Assembly (NCBI GenBank): GCA_041907665.1
Contig: JAYRGW010000002.1
Location: 106,154-170,153 of the forward strand
DNA: 64,000 bases
Source: JAAYUD01 sp041907665
GTDB taxonomy: Bacteria > Bacteroidota > Bacteroidia > Bacteroidales > Bacteroidaceae
Direction of reading: 5' to 3'
The notes beneath the pieces are model-generated. The model had not been told where the DNA came from, did not search any database, and saw nothing but the letters and a program-made list of their open reading frames with translations. Below, piece by piece: positions 44,415 through 53,680 of this stretch (position 1 is its first letter; each line of letters starts with the position of its first letter). The translations under genes and the position numbers were made by a program.

Positions 44415-45880
44415 AAGTAACCAAATACATTATACCGGCTTGTATTGCTATCGCACTGCTGAGTGCATGTAAGACAAAAATATCGACTGTTGCCAATGAG
44501 GGTAAAATCTCAGCATCGCAACAGTCGGTTGCTTTTCTCAAAGACTCATTGTATATCGATTCGCTTATCGGCACATTACCGCAAGGCTCGGAAGTAGGCG
44601 TATCAATATACAATCTAAGTAAAAACAAATCTATATATACTTATCGAAACAACAAGCTATCGCGCCCGGCTTCGACAATGAAGCTACTCACTACAATTAC
44701 TACGCTCTCTTACCCCGAAGGGCGTAAGCCTTTTACAACCAATGTATGGTACTCCGGCAGCATTGTGAATGATACACTCCAAGGAGATATTTATATTAAA
44801 GGCTCTATGGATCCCGAGTTTGACAATCAAGGCATGGACAGCCTTGTTTCGCAAATAGGGCGATTGCCTTTTAAAATACTAAAAGGACATATCATTGGGG
44901 ATGTTTCGATGAAAGACTCTCTGTATTGGGGCAGTGGATGGATGTGGGATGACGCGCCATACGATTATCAACCTAATCTATCGCCACTAATGTTCCATAA
45001 AGGAACCGTAGCAATCGTAGCACACCCCGATAGTATAAGAAATAAAGCAACAATAGGAGTATCTCCGTATTCTGATTATTATGAAATACAAAACAATACG
45101 AAGAGCAATCCTGCAGAGAAAGAATATTTCAGCGTTACCAGAGACTACATTAATCAATCTAATCGAATAATAGTAGACGGAAACGTCAATTCAGAGCAAT
45201 ATTCTACTATCACAGTTTCGTTTGCCCAGAACTATTTTTTGCGCACCTTCGTACAACGGCTTATAAAAAAGGGAAAGAAATCAATTCCGAACGGATATAT
45301 TTCAGTCTACACTCCTACAATAGACTATAGCAAACTAACCCCCGCCGCAAGTTATTCTACCGATTGCCAAAGCGTAGTGAAACAACTACTCAAAGAGAGC
45401 GATAATCTCAATGCTGAAGCGATGCTTTACCGCTTATCAGGTATTAACGGATACCATCCGGCTACTGCTGAAGGAGGAATCAAAGCCATAAAGGAACTGA
45501 TTAAAGAAATAGGACTCAATCCGGACAATTATTTAATAGCAGACGGTAGTGGACTATCCAATTATGACAATCTTTCGCCCGACTTGGAAGTCGCATTTCT
45601 ACGTTATGCATCCCAACATCCCGAAATCTATAGTATGATATATCCGTCACTTCCCATTGCTGGAGTCGACGGTTCGTTATCGGGTAGAATGAAAGATTGT
45701 GCAGCAACAAACAACGTTCATGCCAAAACAGGTTCTTATACTGCCATCAATGCACTTGCCGGCTATCTGACAGCTCCAAATGGTGACAAATTAGTATTCT
45801 CGATAATGAATCAAAGTATCTTGGATGCCAAAAAAGCACACCAGTTTCAAGATGCAATATGCACTAAACTTTGCAAATAA
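44411..45880 (+). CDS. dacB: D-alanyl-D-alanine carboxypeptidase/endopeptidase, PBP4 (DacB) family, lipoprotein
   Basis: 489 residues, S13 peptidase. The lipobox LLSAC (Cys at about 20) predicts a lipoprotein. Active-site motifs: SxxK as RPASTMKLL (about residue 77), SxN as ESDNLNAE, KTG as HAKTGSYTAIN. Trims peptidoglycan stem peptides or cuts cross-links in the periplasm. ATGA overlap with lpdA means translational coupling to an apparently unrelated gene. Array B lies just downstream. Confidence 0.94.
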   Translation: MKVTKYIIPACIAIALLSACKTKISTVANEGKISASQQSVAFLKDSLYIDSLIGTLPQGSEVGVSIYNLSKNKSIYTYRNNKLSRPASTMKLLTTITTLSYPEGRKPFTTNVWYSGSIVNDTLQGDIYIKGSMDPEFDNQGMDSLVSQIGRLPFKILKGHIIGDVSMKDSLYWGSGWMWDDAPYDYQPNLSPLMFHKGTVAIVAHPDSIRNKATIGVSPYSDYYEIQNNTKSNPAEKEYFSVTRDYINQSNRIIVDGNVNSEQYSTITVSFAQNYFLRTFVQRLIKKGKKSIPNGYISVYTPTIDYSKLTPAASYSTDCQSVVKQLLKESDNLNAEAMLYRLSGINGYHPATAEGGIKAIKELIKEIGLNPDNYLIADGSGLSNYDNLSPDLEVAFLRYASQHPEIYSMIYPSLPIAGVDGSLSGRMKDCAATNNVHAKTGSYTAINALAGYLTAPNGDKLVFSIMNQSILDAKKAHQFQDAICTKLCK

Positions 45881-45925
45881 ATAGATTGCCTTAGACATTT
45901 ATCACCTAGTAAAGCACTAAAAAAG

Positions 45926-46101
45926 TATTCGCACTTATACAGCTTGCGACTCACGGGCGTGAGTCGCAAGTTTCGTCCTTATGTTTTTTCCGACTCACGA
46001 GCGTGAGTCGGAAAAAACATAAGGACGAAACAATTAGAACATATAGAGGTTACAGCCATAGAGCAATAACGTATGTAAAACAAAATAAGGATAAACCGAA
46101 G
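45926..46101. repeat. 22-bp-period palindromic array B
   Basis: GACTCACGGGCGTGAGTC (45947-45964) and GACTCACGAGCGTGAGTC (45991-46008) are 44 bases apart. The second is the core of a perfect 30-bp inverted repeat with a 2-base centre (45970-45999 with 46002-46031). The unit between them contains TTTCGTCCTTAT, the same word as in array A. Degenerate copies stay in register: ATAAGGACGAAAC at 46019 and ATAAGGATAAACC at 46085 are 66 bases apart, and TTCGCACTTAT lies one 44-base step upstream of TTCGTCCTTAT. Between convergent dacB and the CoA-transferase. Confidence 0.88.
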
Positions 46102-46143
46102 ACGACATTAAAACACTACTCATCGAATAAATAGACCGAACAC

Positions 46144-46185
46144 AAAAAACCCCTCTATTGCGATTAATAATCGACAACAAAGGGG
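46144..46185 (-). terminator. Terminator of the CoA-transferase gene
   Basis: On the minus strand an outer CCCCT/AGGGG stem and inner CGATTA/TAATCG stem are followed by six T. Confidence 0.75.
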
Positions 46186-46209
46186 CCTATCTTAAATTGA
46201 AAGCGATCT

Positions 46210-47709
46210 CTATTTCACAAAGTCAGCCCAATTGGTAAGATGCATATCACCCGTTTTACTAAAGGTAACGTGCATACCGAGAGCAGCAGCCAAATTCTGT
46301 GGCGTCTGTACTTTCTGATTGGTCAGCTTGAGGTAGTCGCGAAGCATCTGCTTGTAATCGGGATGAACGCAATTCTCTATAATGGCTTCGGCCCGTTGTT
46401 TGGGACTCTTACCACGCAAGTCTGCAACACCCTGCTCCGTAACGATAATGTTGACATCATGTTCTGTACTGTCAACATGCGATACCATGGGGACGATAGA
46501 GCTTATAAGTCCATCTTTGGCCGTTGAAGGGCAAGTAAAAATAGAAATATAAGAATTACGCGTAAAGTCGCAAGAACCACCGATACCGTTCATCATCTTA
46601 ACACCACATACATGGGTAGAATTTACGTTACCATAAAGGTCTACTTCAATAGCAGTATTAATAGATATAACGCCAAGGCGACGAATAATCTCAGGATTAT
46701 TGGATATTTCAGACTGACGAAGCACGATTTTATCTTTGAAGAAATCTATATTTCCGGTAACTTCATCCAAGCAGTCGTTAGTTACGGTAAGCGAACAAGC
46801 ACTACCGAATTTGATACGTCCTTCTTGCATCAATTTGATTACCGAATTTTGTATCACTTCAGTATACATTTCAAAAGGAGGAACTGTTTTATCGCGTCCC
46901 AATCCTCCAAGTACAGCATTGGCTATATTTCCTACTCCAGATTGGATAGGCAAGAAACACGACGGAATAATGCCACGTCTCATATCCGCAACCAAAAATT
47001 CTGCAACATTCTGACCAATTTTGTCGGTCAATGTATCAGGAGCTGTAAAATGTCTGGCTTCATCAGGTTTGCTGGTACGAACGACACCCACAATCTTCTT
47101 AGGATCTACCTGAATATAAGAGCTACCGATACGATCGCTAGGTTTGTATATGGGTATCTCGCGACGATAAGGCGGATCTAAAGGTTCATAAATATCATGA
47201 AGATATTTCAAATTGGGACTTTGTGCAGAGTTAAGCTCGACAATAATCTTGTCTGCCAAACGACAAACGGTAGGAGAGATACCTCCGGCTGCCGTCAAAT
47301 ATATTTTGCCGTCTTCTGTTATTTCACATGCTTCGATAATAGCGGTATCTACTTTTCCCATAAACCCATAGCGCAACTCTTGAGCCATTTGAGAAAGATG
47401 AATATCATTGTAGTGAATTTCACCGTTATTTACTGCTTTTCTAAAATCCTTATTGGTCGTGTAAGGAGCACGATATTTGATAGCATGAGCATTTGCCAAT
47501 ACACCGTCTGTTGCATCACCTGTAGAAGCTCCTGTAAAGACTCCAATCTGATAAGGATTGCCCTTTGCATGTTCTTCCTCTGCTATTTTAGCTATCTCTC
47601 TCGTCACAGCCTTTGCTGTGCCCGCAGGTGTAAAGCCACTAAGCCCAATGTTATCACCATTTTTTACATAACTTGCAGCTTCTGCTGCAGAAATAAAATT
47701 CAACGCCAT
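46210..47709 (-). CDS. Acetyl-CoA hydrolase/transferase family, probable succinate CoA-transferase
   Basis: 499 residues, two-domain class I CoA-transferase. Opening SAAEAASYVKNGDNIGLSGF, the G-loop region GVGNIANAVLGGLG, and C-terminal IIVTEQGVADLRGKSPKQRA are typical of the succinyl-CoA:acetate/propionate CoA-transferase group. In Bacteroidales it would join acetate, succinate and propionate metabolism through CoA exchange. Length fits the transferase rather than shorter hydrolases. A 27-base gap separates it from the upstream small membrane-protein gene, so co-transcription is likely. Confidence 0.9.
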   Translation of the reverse strand: MALNFISAAEAASYVKNGDNIGLSGFTPAGTAKAVTREIAKIAEEEHAKGNPYQIGVFTGASTGDATDGVLANAHAIKYRAPYTTNKDFRKAVNNGEIHYNDIHLSQMAQELRYGFMGKVDTAIIEACEITEDGKIYLTAAGGISPTVCRLADKIIVELNSAQSPNLKYLHDIYEPLDPPYRREIPIYKPSDRIGSSYIQVDPKKIVGVVRTSKPDEARHFTAPDTLTDKIGQNVAEFLVADMRRGIIPSCFLPIQSGVGNIANAVLGGLGRDKTVPPFEMYTEVIQNSVIKLMQEGRIKFGSACSLTVTNDCLDEVTGNIDFFKDKIVLRQSEISNNPEIIRRLGVISINTAIEVDLYGNVNSTHVCGVKMMNGIGGSCDFTRNSYISIFTCPSTAKDGLISSIVPMVSHVDSTEHDVNIIVTEQGVADLRGKSPKQRAEAIIENCVHPDYKQMLRDYLKLTNQKVQTPQNLAAALGMHVTFSKTGDMHLTNWADFVK

Positions 47710-47736
47710 AGTTTCCTTTAGTTTCGGTTACTTTTT

Positions 47737-48171
47737 TTATTTGTATTTTCTATTAATAATTTCGGACCAAACAATAGCTTTACGCACATCTTCAATACTT
47801 TGAAATGCGTAATCTTCATCATTCACACCTATTGCAGTATCAGCGGCAGGTATGCTTTTTTCGTCTACAGAGGGCTTTCCTTCTTGTTTCGCATCCTGAA
47901 TGAAAACTTCAGGGGATTTTTTCATCGGTTCCGGAGACTGATTGCTCTTTTGAACAACCGGCTTGGGTTCTATCACCTCTTTTTGAGGAAACAAATCTCT
48001 CCAAGATTCAGGAAGTTCAGTCGCTCCACGATGTGGATTGGGCTGCCTTTTGGGGTCGGGTAACGAAGTTCCTGTTTTCTTAACCTTATCGTCCAGTGCC
48101 TTTGAAATACCCAATACAACCAAGACGACAATGTATATTACCAATGAAAAAGAAGAAGCTTGTATCATCAC
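47737..48171 (-). CDS. Small single-span membrane protein of unknown function
   Basis: 144 residues. One N-terminal membrane helix (about 8-24, FSLVIYIVVLVVLGIS), then a hydrophilic, Pro/Lys/Glu-rich linker and a short C-terminal segment AFQSIEDVRKAIVWSEIINR that looks like a folded helix or protein-interaction motif. It has a good promoter (48192-48199) and is upstream of the CoA-transferase gene. The C-terminal segment probably faces the cytoplasm. I do not recognise a family. Confidence 0.7.
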   Translation of the reverse strand: MMIQASSFSLVIYIVVLVVLGISKALDDKVKKTGTSLPDPKRQPNPHRGATELPESWRDLFPQKEVIEPKPVVQKSNQSPEPMKKSPEVFIQDAKQEGKPSVDEKSIPAADTAIGVNDEDYAFQSIEDVRKAIVWSEIINRKYK

Positions 48172-48191
48172 ATTTTCTATTTGAACGATTG

Positions 48192-48199
48192 CAAAGTTA
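48192..48199 (-). promoter_or_regulatory. -7 box TAACTTTG for the small membrane protein/CoA-transferase unit
   Basis: Exact minus-strand TAnnTTTG match 20 bases before the ATG, divergent from leuS. Confidence 0.55.
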
Positions 48200-48273
48200 A
48201 ATAATAATTTGGTTTATCAGAAAGATTCGCATTGATTTTTAGTTAACGCCGTGGTTATCTGAAAATAATGGCG

Positions 48274-48281
48274 TAAATTTG
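48274..48281 (+). promoter_or_regulatory. -7 box TAAATTTG for leuS-yitT-rdgB
   Basis: Exact TAnnTTTG match 38 bases before the leuS ATG. Confidence 0.55.
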
Positions 48282-48319
48282 CGACAAATTTAGAATAAAA
48301 ACAAATACGAACTATAAAT

Positions 48320-51151
48320 ATGGAATACAATTTCAGAGAAATTGAAGAGAAATGGCAACGTAAATGGATCGAAAACAAGACCTATAAAGTTGCTGAAGAC
48401 AAAAATAAAAAGAAATTCTATGTACTGAATATGTTCCCTTATCCATCGGGAGCAGGACTTCATGTCGGACACCCACTAGGTTATATTGCTTCAGATATAT
48501 ACGCTCGCTATAAACGCTTGCAAGGATTTAACGTACTCAATCCGATGGGGTATGATGCGTATGGATTGCCAGCCGAACAATATGCTATCAAGACAGGACA
48601 ACATCCGGCTATCACTACAGTAAACAATATAAGCCGTTATCGTGAGCAATTGGACAAAATAGGGTTTTCGTTCGATTGGAGCAGAGAAGTTCGTACTTGC
48701 GACCCTAATTACTACCATTGGACACAATGGGCGTTCGTAAAAATGTACAAAAGCTATTACAACAATAAGCTCCAAAAGGCTTGCCCGATAGACGAACTCG
48801 TTAAGCTCTTCGAAGAAAATGGAACCAAAGGAATAGACGTGGCATGTAGCGAAGAACTTTCTTTCACCGCCTCTGAATGGAACGCCAAAACAGAGAAAGA
48901 AAAAGAAGAGCTTTTGATGAACTACCGCATAGCTTATCTAGGCGAAACCATGGTCAACTGGTGTCCCCAACTGGGCACCGTACTTGCCAACGACGAAGTG
49001 GTAGATGGCTTATCCGTACGAGGTGGTTATCCGGTTGTACAGAAAAAGATGCGCCAATGGTGTTTGCGAGTATCTGCTTATGCCCAACGCTTGCTCGACG
49101 GACTTGAGAAAATAGATTGGACAGAATCTTTGAAAGAGACACAACGCAATTGGATAGGACGTTCCGAAGGTACAGAAATTGGGTTTAATGTGAAAGATTC
49201 GGATTTAAGTTTTACAATCTTCACCACTCGTGCCGATACTATTTTCGGTGTAACTTTTATGGTATTGGCTCCAGAAAGCGAATTGGTAGCTCAAGTAACT
49301 ACCGACAAACAAAAAAATGAAGTCAACGCCTATCTGGAGAGAACCAAAAAGCGCACCGAACGCGAAAGAATATCCGACCGCAGCGTAAGTGGAGTTTTCT
49401 CGGGCAGTTATGCCATTAATCCGTTGACAAATGAAGCAATCCCTATCTGGATAAGCGACTACGTATTGGCTGGTTACGGTACGGGAGCTATCATGGCTGT
49501 TCCGGCACACGATAGTAGAGACTACGCCTTTGCCAAACATTTCAATTTGGAAATCCGCCCGCTTATAGAAGGATGCGACGTAAGCGAAGAAAGTTTTGAT
49601 GCCAAAGAAGGCATTATGACAAACTCTCCGAAGAAAGGGGTTGAAGGCGGCTTAATATTAAATGGTCTGACTGTAAAAGAAGCCATTGCCAAAACAAAAG
49701 AATTTGTCAAATCTACAGGACTTGGACGCATTAAAGTAAATTATCGTCTCCGTGATGCAATTTTCTCTCGCCAACGCTATTGGGGTGAGCCGTTTCCTAT
49801 CTATTATAAAGATGATATGCCACACCCCATCGATGAAGACAAACTTCCGCTATTGTTGCCCGAAATCGATAAATATCAACCGACCGAAAGCGGACAACCG
49901 CCGCTAGGACATGCCAAGAAATGGGCCTGGGACGATAAGAACAAATGTGTTGTAGAAAACGATAAAATAGACAATATTACCGTATTCCCATTAGAACTAT
50001 GTACGATGCCGGGATTTGCCGGTTCGTCGGCATACTACTTACGCTATATGGATCCACATAACGAAAAGGCATTAGTCGATAAAGAGAAAGACGCTTATTG
50101 GCAAAATGTAGATCTATATGTAGGAGGTACGGAACATGCTACAGGGCACTTAATATATTCGCGCTTTTGGAATAAATTTCTTCACGACCTAGGCATCTCA
50201 ATAGCCGAAGAACCTTTCCAGAAGTTAATCAACCAAGGCATGATTCAAGGAAGGAGCAATTTTGTTTACCGTATAAAAAACACCAATACTTTTGTTTCGT
50301 TGGGTTTAAAAGACAAATACGATGTAACTCCTATCCATGTAGATGTCAATATTGTATCGAATGATGTGTTGGATATAGAAGCGTTCCGTAATTGGAGTCC
50401 TGAATACAAAACAGCTGAATTTGTTCTCGAAAACGACAAATATATTTGCGGATGGGCAGTTGAAAAGATGAGTAAATCTATGTACAATGTTGTCAATCCG
50501 GACATGATTGTAGAACGTTATGGTGCCGACACATTGCGAATGTACGAAATGTTCTTAGGCCCCATCGATCAATCCAAGCCATGGGATACTAACGGTATAG
50601 ACGGTGTAAATCGTTTTATTCATAAGTTCTGGGGATTGTTTTTCAATCGCAATGATGAATATCTAGTAAATGAAGAGACCCCTACTAAAGAAGAATTGAA
50701 ATCGATCCACAAATTGGTTAAAAAAATAACTTTTGATATTGAACATTTTTCATACAATACCTCAATTAGTGCTTTCATGATTTGCACCAATGAGTTGCAG
50801 TCTATGAAATGTTCGAAAAAAGAAGTATTGGAAACATTTGTTGTACTTCTCTCTCCATTTGCGCCACATATTTGTGAAGAGCTATGGGAGCTATTGGGAC
50901 ATAAAACTTCTGTTTGCGATGCCCAATGGCCAGAATGTAACGAAGAATATCTAAAAGAAAACACAATTAATTATTGCATTTCCTTCAATGGCAAAGTTCG
51001 TTACAATGTAGAGTTCCCGATTGATGCAGATAAAGAAAGTATTGAAAAAGCAGTTCTTGCCGACGAACGTTCACTAAAATGGATGGAAGGCAAGAGCGTA
51101 GTAAAAATCATAATTGTTCCAAAGAAAATTGTAAATATCGTCATTAAATAA
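48320..51151 (+). CDS. leuS: Leucyl-tRNA synthetase
   Basis: 943 residues, class Ia. HIGH as GLHVGHPLGY (about residue 43), a CP1 editing domain with TTRADTIFGVTFM and GTGAIMAVPAHDSRD, and KMSKS as EKMSKSMYN (about residue 716). The C-terminal anticodon-binding and extension domains are complete. Charges tRNA-Leu and hydrolyses misacylated products. The stop TAA shares a base with the ATG of the next gene. Confidence 0.97.
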   Translation: MEYNFREIEEKWQRKWIENKTYKVAEDKNKKKFYVLNMFPYPSGAGLHVGHPLGYIASDIYARYKRLQGFNVLNPMGYDAYGLPAEQYAIKTGQHPAITTVNNISRYREQLDKIGFSFDWSREVRTCDPNYYHWTQWAFVKMYKSYYNNKLQKACPIDELVKLFEENGTKGIDVACSEELSFTASEWNAKTEKEKEELLMNYRIAYLGETMVNWCPQLGTVLANDEVVDGLSVRGGYPVVQKKMRQWCLRVSAYAQRLLDGLEKIDWTESLKETQRNWIGRSEGTEIGFNVKDSDLSFTIFTTRADTIFGVTFMVLAPESELVAQVTTDKQKNEVNAYLERTKKRTERERISDRSVSGVFSGSYAINPLTNEAIPIWISDYVLAGYGTGAIMAVPAHDSRDYAFAKHFNLEIRPLIEGCDVSEESFDAKEGIMTNSPKKGVEGGLILNGLTVKEAIAKTKEFVKSTGLGRIKVNYRLRDAIFSRQRYWGEPFPIYYKDDMPHPIDEDKLPLLLPEIDKYQPTESGQPPLGHAKKWAWDDKNKCVVENDKIDNITVFPLELCTMPGFAGSSAYYLRYMDPHNEKALVDKEKDAYWQNVDLYVGGTEHATGHLIYSRFWNKFLHDLGISIAEEPFQKLINQGMIQGRSNFVYRIKNTNTFVSLGLKDKYDVTPIHVDVNIVSNDVLDIEAFRNWSPEYKTAEFVLENDKYICGWAVEKMSKSMYNVVNPDMIVERYGADTLRMYEMFLGPIDQSKPWDTNGIDGVNRFIHKFWGLFFNRNDEYLVNEETPTKEELKSIHKLVKKITFDIEHFSYNTSISAFMICTNELQSMKCSKKEVLETFVVLLSPFAPHICEELWELLGHKTSVCDAQWPECNEEYLKENTINYCISFNGKVRYNVEFPIDADKESIEKAVLADERSLKWMEGKSVVKIIIVPKKIVNIVIK

Positions 51152-52053
51152 TGAATAATTCTAACATCACAAAGCTTAATTTATCGCGAGAACTTAAAGA
51201 TTATTTCTTTATTACGCTCGGATTGTTTTGCTATGCTTTCGGATGGACCGCCTTTTTGCTACCGTACCAGATAACAACAGGCGGACTAACCGGTGTAGGT
51301 GCTATTATATTTTATTCAACCGGATTTCCCATCCAATGGACCTACTTTATTGTCAATGTGATCTTTCTCTCATTTGCCTCCAAAATTCTTGGTCCCAAAT
51401 TCAGCATAAAGACATCTTATGCTATCATTATGCTCACTTTCTTGTTGTGGTTTCTACAATTGCTTTTTGTAGACCATGCAGGACATCCCTTGAAATTGTT
51501 AGGACCTGGGCAAGACTCGATGGCATGTGTTTTGGGAGCTATCCTTTGCGGTATCGGCTTAGGTATAGTATTCAGTAACAACGGTAGTACCGGAGGAACA
51601 GATATTATAGCTGCCGTAGTCAACAAATACAAAGATATTACCCTAGGTCGTATGATAATGTATTGCGATATTATTATCATCTCATCCTGCTACTTTGTGT
51701 TTCACGATTGGCGCCGAGTAATCTTTGGATTTGTCACTTTGATCATCGTGAGTTATATGCTCGACTATGTAGTAAATAGTACCAGACGTTCGGTGCAATT
51801 TTTTATCTTTTCAAAAAAATATGCAGAAATAGGAGATCTTATTATCACACAGACTCATCGTGGTGTGACAGTTATAAATGGTACAGGATGGTATAGTAAA
51901 AACGAAGTGAAAATGCTTATTGTTATGGCTCACAAAAGCCAATCGGTAGACATATTCCGACTCATTAAAGATATCGATCCCGATGCCTTTATAACTCAAA
52001 GTACTGTAACCGGTGTATTTGGGCAAGGTTTTGACAAACTCAAAGTAAAATGA
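51151..52053 (+). CDS. YitT family membrane protein (DUF161 + DUF2179)
   Basis: 300 residues. Five to six membrane helices (opening DYFFITLGLFCYAFGWTAFL), the conserved block NNGSTGGTDIIAAVVNKY, and a soluble C-terminal DUF2179 domain (RGVTVINGTGWYSKNEVKML). Function is not established; a transport or sensing role is usually assumed. Translationally coupled on both sides: a one-base overlap with leuS and ATGA with rdgB. Confidence 0.9.
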   Translation: MNNSNITKLNLSRELKDYFFITLGLFCYAFGWTAFLLPYQITTGGLTGVGAIIFYSTGFPIQWTYFIVNVIFLSFASKILGPKFSIKTSYAIIMLTFLLWFLQLLFVDHAGHPLKLLGPGQDSMACVLGAILCGIGLGIVFSNNGSTGGTDIIAAVVNKYKDITLGRMIMYCDIIIISSCYFVFHDWRRVIFGFVTLIIVSYMLDYVVNSTRRSVQFFIFSKKYAEIGDLIITQTHRGVTVINGTGWYSKNEVKMLIVMAHKSQSVDIFRLIKDIDPDAFITQSTVTGVFGQGFDKLKVK

Positions 52054-52652
52054 AGATGAAAAGAAAATTAGTATTTGCTACCAATAATCCAAATAAACTG
52101 AAAGAAGCGCGTGCTATCTTACAGGACAAAGTAGAAGTAGTAAGCTTGGCAGATATAAATTGCCACGATGATATTCCGGAAACAGCACAAACTCTCGAGG
52201 GTAACGCCCTAATTAAAGCTAAATATGTATTCGAACATTTCCATTTGGACTGCTTCTCGGACGACACAGGACTCGAAATAGATGCACTTAATGGTGAACC
52301 GGGAGTTTATTCTGCACGTTATGCCGGAACCGATAAAGATTCTGAGGCGAACATGAAAAAGGTCCTTGATAAACTGAACGGTATAAGCAACAGAAAGGCT
52401 CATTTTAGGACTGTTATCGCCCTTATCATTGATGGAAAAGAATATTCTTTCGATGGAATCATTAAGGGAGAAATAACAACTGAAAAGAATGGGACATCAG
52501 GATTTGGTTACGATCCTATCTTTCGTCCATCGCAATCCAAGTACACTTTTGCCGAAATGCCTGCTGAAGAAAAAAATCATATCAGCCATCGAGCATTGGC
52601 TCTACAAAAGTTAAACGATTTCATTAAAACATACAATCAGTTTTACTTATAG
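52050..52652 (+). CDS. rdgB: Non-canonical purine NTP pyrophosphatase (RdgB/HAM1)
   Basis: 200 residues. N-terminal FATNNPNKLKEA binds the nucleotide; SDDTGLEIDALNGEPGVYSA and the C-terminal GFGYDPIF and HRALALQKL are signature blocks. Hydrolyses dITP, ITP and XTP to keep deaminated purines out of nucleic acids. Start ATG at 52050 overlaps the yitT stop; ATG 52056 is also possible. A strong terminator follows. Confidence 0.95.
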   Translation: MKMKRKLVFATNNPNKLKEARAILQDKVEVVSLADINCHDDIPETAQTLEGNALIKAKYVFEHFHLDCFSDDTGLEIDALNGEPGVYSARYAGTDKDSEANMKKVLDKLNGISNRKAHFRTVIALIIDGKEYSFDGIIKGEITTEKNGTSGFGYDPIFRPSQSKYTFAEMPAEEKNHISHRALALQKLNDFIKTYNQFYL

Positions 52653-52673
52653 AAGCCATTTCTAACACATATT

Positions 52674-52713
52674 AGTTCCAAGTGTGTCTCATTGAACACT
52701 TGGAACTTTTTAT
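52674..52713 (+). terminator. Rho-independent terminator after rdgB
   Basis: Perfect 12-bp stem AGTTCCAAGTGT (52674-52685) with complement (52696-52707), 10-base loop and a T-rich tail. Confidence 0.92.
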
Positions 52714-52736
52714 CACTTCTTGCTTTATTTTTGCTT

Positions 52737-52744
52737 TATCTTTG
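52737..52744 (+). promoter_or_regulatory. -7 box TATCTTTG for the ECF sigma gene
   Basis: Exact TAnnTTTG match; leader about 80 bases. I saw no well-spaced -33 element. Confidence 0.5.
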
Positions 52745-52825
52745 CAAGATCAAAAGATATTTAATAATATTGCAATCGAAAATTAACCTTTTTGAATTTC
52801 GTTAATCATATAGTAAATAGGTAAT

Positions 52826-53434
52826 ATGATGATGGATTTCTCAGATGATAAAACATTATTAAACAGCATCAAATCAGGCGATAATCGGGCTTTTGAATAT
52901 CTCTTCAAAGTCTATTATCCGCGTCTGCACAGATATGTTATTCGTTTTTTGAAAGACGAAGATGTCGCTCACGATATCATTCAAGAATGCTTTATGCACC
53001 TTTGGGAAAAACGTGCTACACTATCTGTGATATCTATCGCTTCTCTACTGTTTGCAATGGTACGAAACGGCTGCTTGAATTATATAAAGCATTTATCAAT
53101 TGTCGAAAAATATCAGATAGATACAAAAGCCGAAGGAGAAGAACGTCTGTATTATACCGATTTCTTTTTAGATGCCGAACATAAGCTATTGTACGACGAA
53201 CTACAAGAACAAATCAAAATTGTGATGGATAGTTTGTCTCCACGTTCAAAAGAAATATTTATCATGAGCCGATTTAAAGGACTAAAGAATAGAGAAATCG
53301 CCGAAATACTTAATATTTCTACAACTGCAGTCGAAAAGCAAATATCCAAAACATTGCGCTGCTTTTCCGATCATTTCAAAAACAAGTACCCACTAGATAT
53401 TTACATCATTATAATAGCGTGGATTATCAGATAA
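52826..53434 (+). CDS. ECF-type RNA polymerase sigma factor of the mannan locus
   Basis: 202 residues. Region 2 (NRAFEYLFKVYYPRLHRYVI, HDIIQECFMHLWEKR) and region 4 (LSPRSKEIFIMSRFKGLKNR, AEILNISTTAVEKQ) are complete. The chain ends in a hydrophobic tail (LDIYIIIIAWII), a feature of Bacteroides-type FecI-like sigma factors. It should direct transcription of the downstream susCD locus when freed from FecR. Three ATGs occur in a row (52826, 52829, 52832). A 525-base spacer containing array C separates it from fecR, which is unusually far. Confidence 0.94.
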   Translation: MMMDFSDDKTLLNSIKSGDNRAFEYLFKVYYPRLHRYVIRFLKDEDVAHDIIQECFMHLWEKRATLSVISIASLLFAMVRNGCLNYIKHLSIVEKYQIDTKAEGEERLYYTDFFLDAEHKLLYDELQEQIKIVMDSLSPRSKEIFIMSRFKGLKNREIAEILNISTTAVEKQISKTLRCFSDHFKNKYPLDIYIIIIAWIIR

Positions 53435-53456
53435 TAGGACATGCTCTATTAGATTA

Positions 53457-53475
53457 TACTTGAGTTCGGAATAAG
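53457..53475 (+). repeat. IS-end-like sequence upstream of array C
   Basis: TACTTGAGTTCGGAATAAG matches 16 of 19 bases of TACCTCAGTTCGGGATAAG at 63753, the probable left end of the IS at the window edge, in the same orientation. No transposase remains here. Confidence 0.5.
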
Positions 53476-53548
53476 AAAAATCTTAAAAACCACTCAGACA
53501 ATTTCTATAAATATTATCAATATTCCTAGTTCCGTCATAGCACGAAAT

Positions 53549-53680
53549 AACAGACATATGTCACCGCCATAACTAACAGATGTTACTGCGGTAACTAGCG
53601 GAAGTTATCCTAACAACTAACGTTAGTTTTGTCAACAACATCCGTTAGTTACCGCAGCAACATACGGTTGATTTTGGGGA
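53549..53680. repeat. 22-bp-period palindromic array C
   Basis: AACTA words start at 53571, 53593 and 53615, exactly 22 apart, with related AACAT at 53637 and 53659. The whole is symmetric about 53621/53622: the central AACTAACGTTAGTT is a perfect palindrome, and flanking 27-base arms (53580-53606 and 53637-53663) match at 24 positions. It sits between the sigma factor and fecR. The rest of this 525-base spacer shows only a small CTCTG/CAGAG hairpin at about 53865-53875. Confidence 0.85.
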
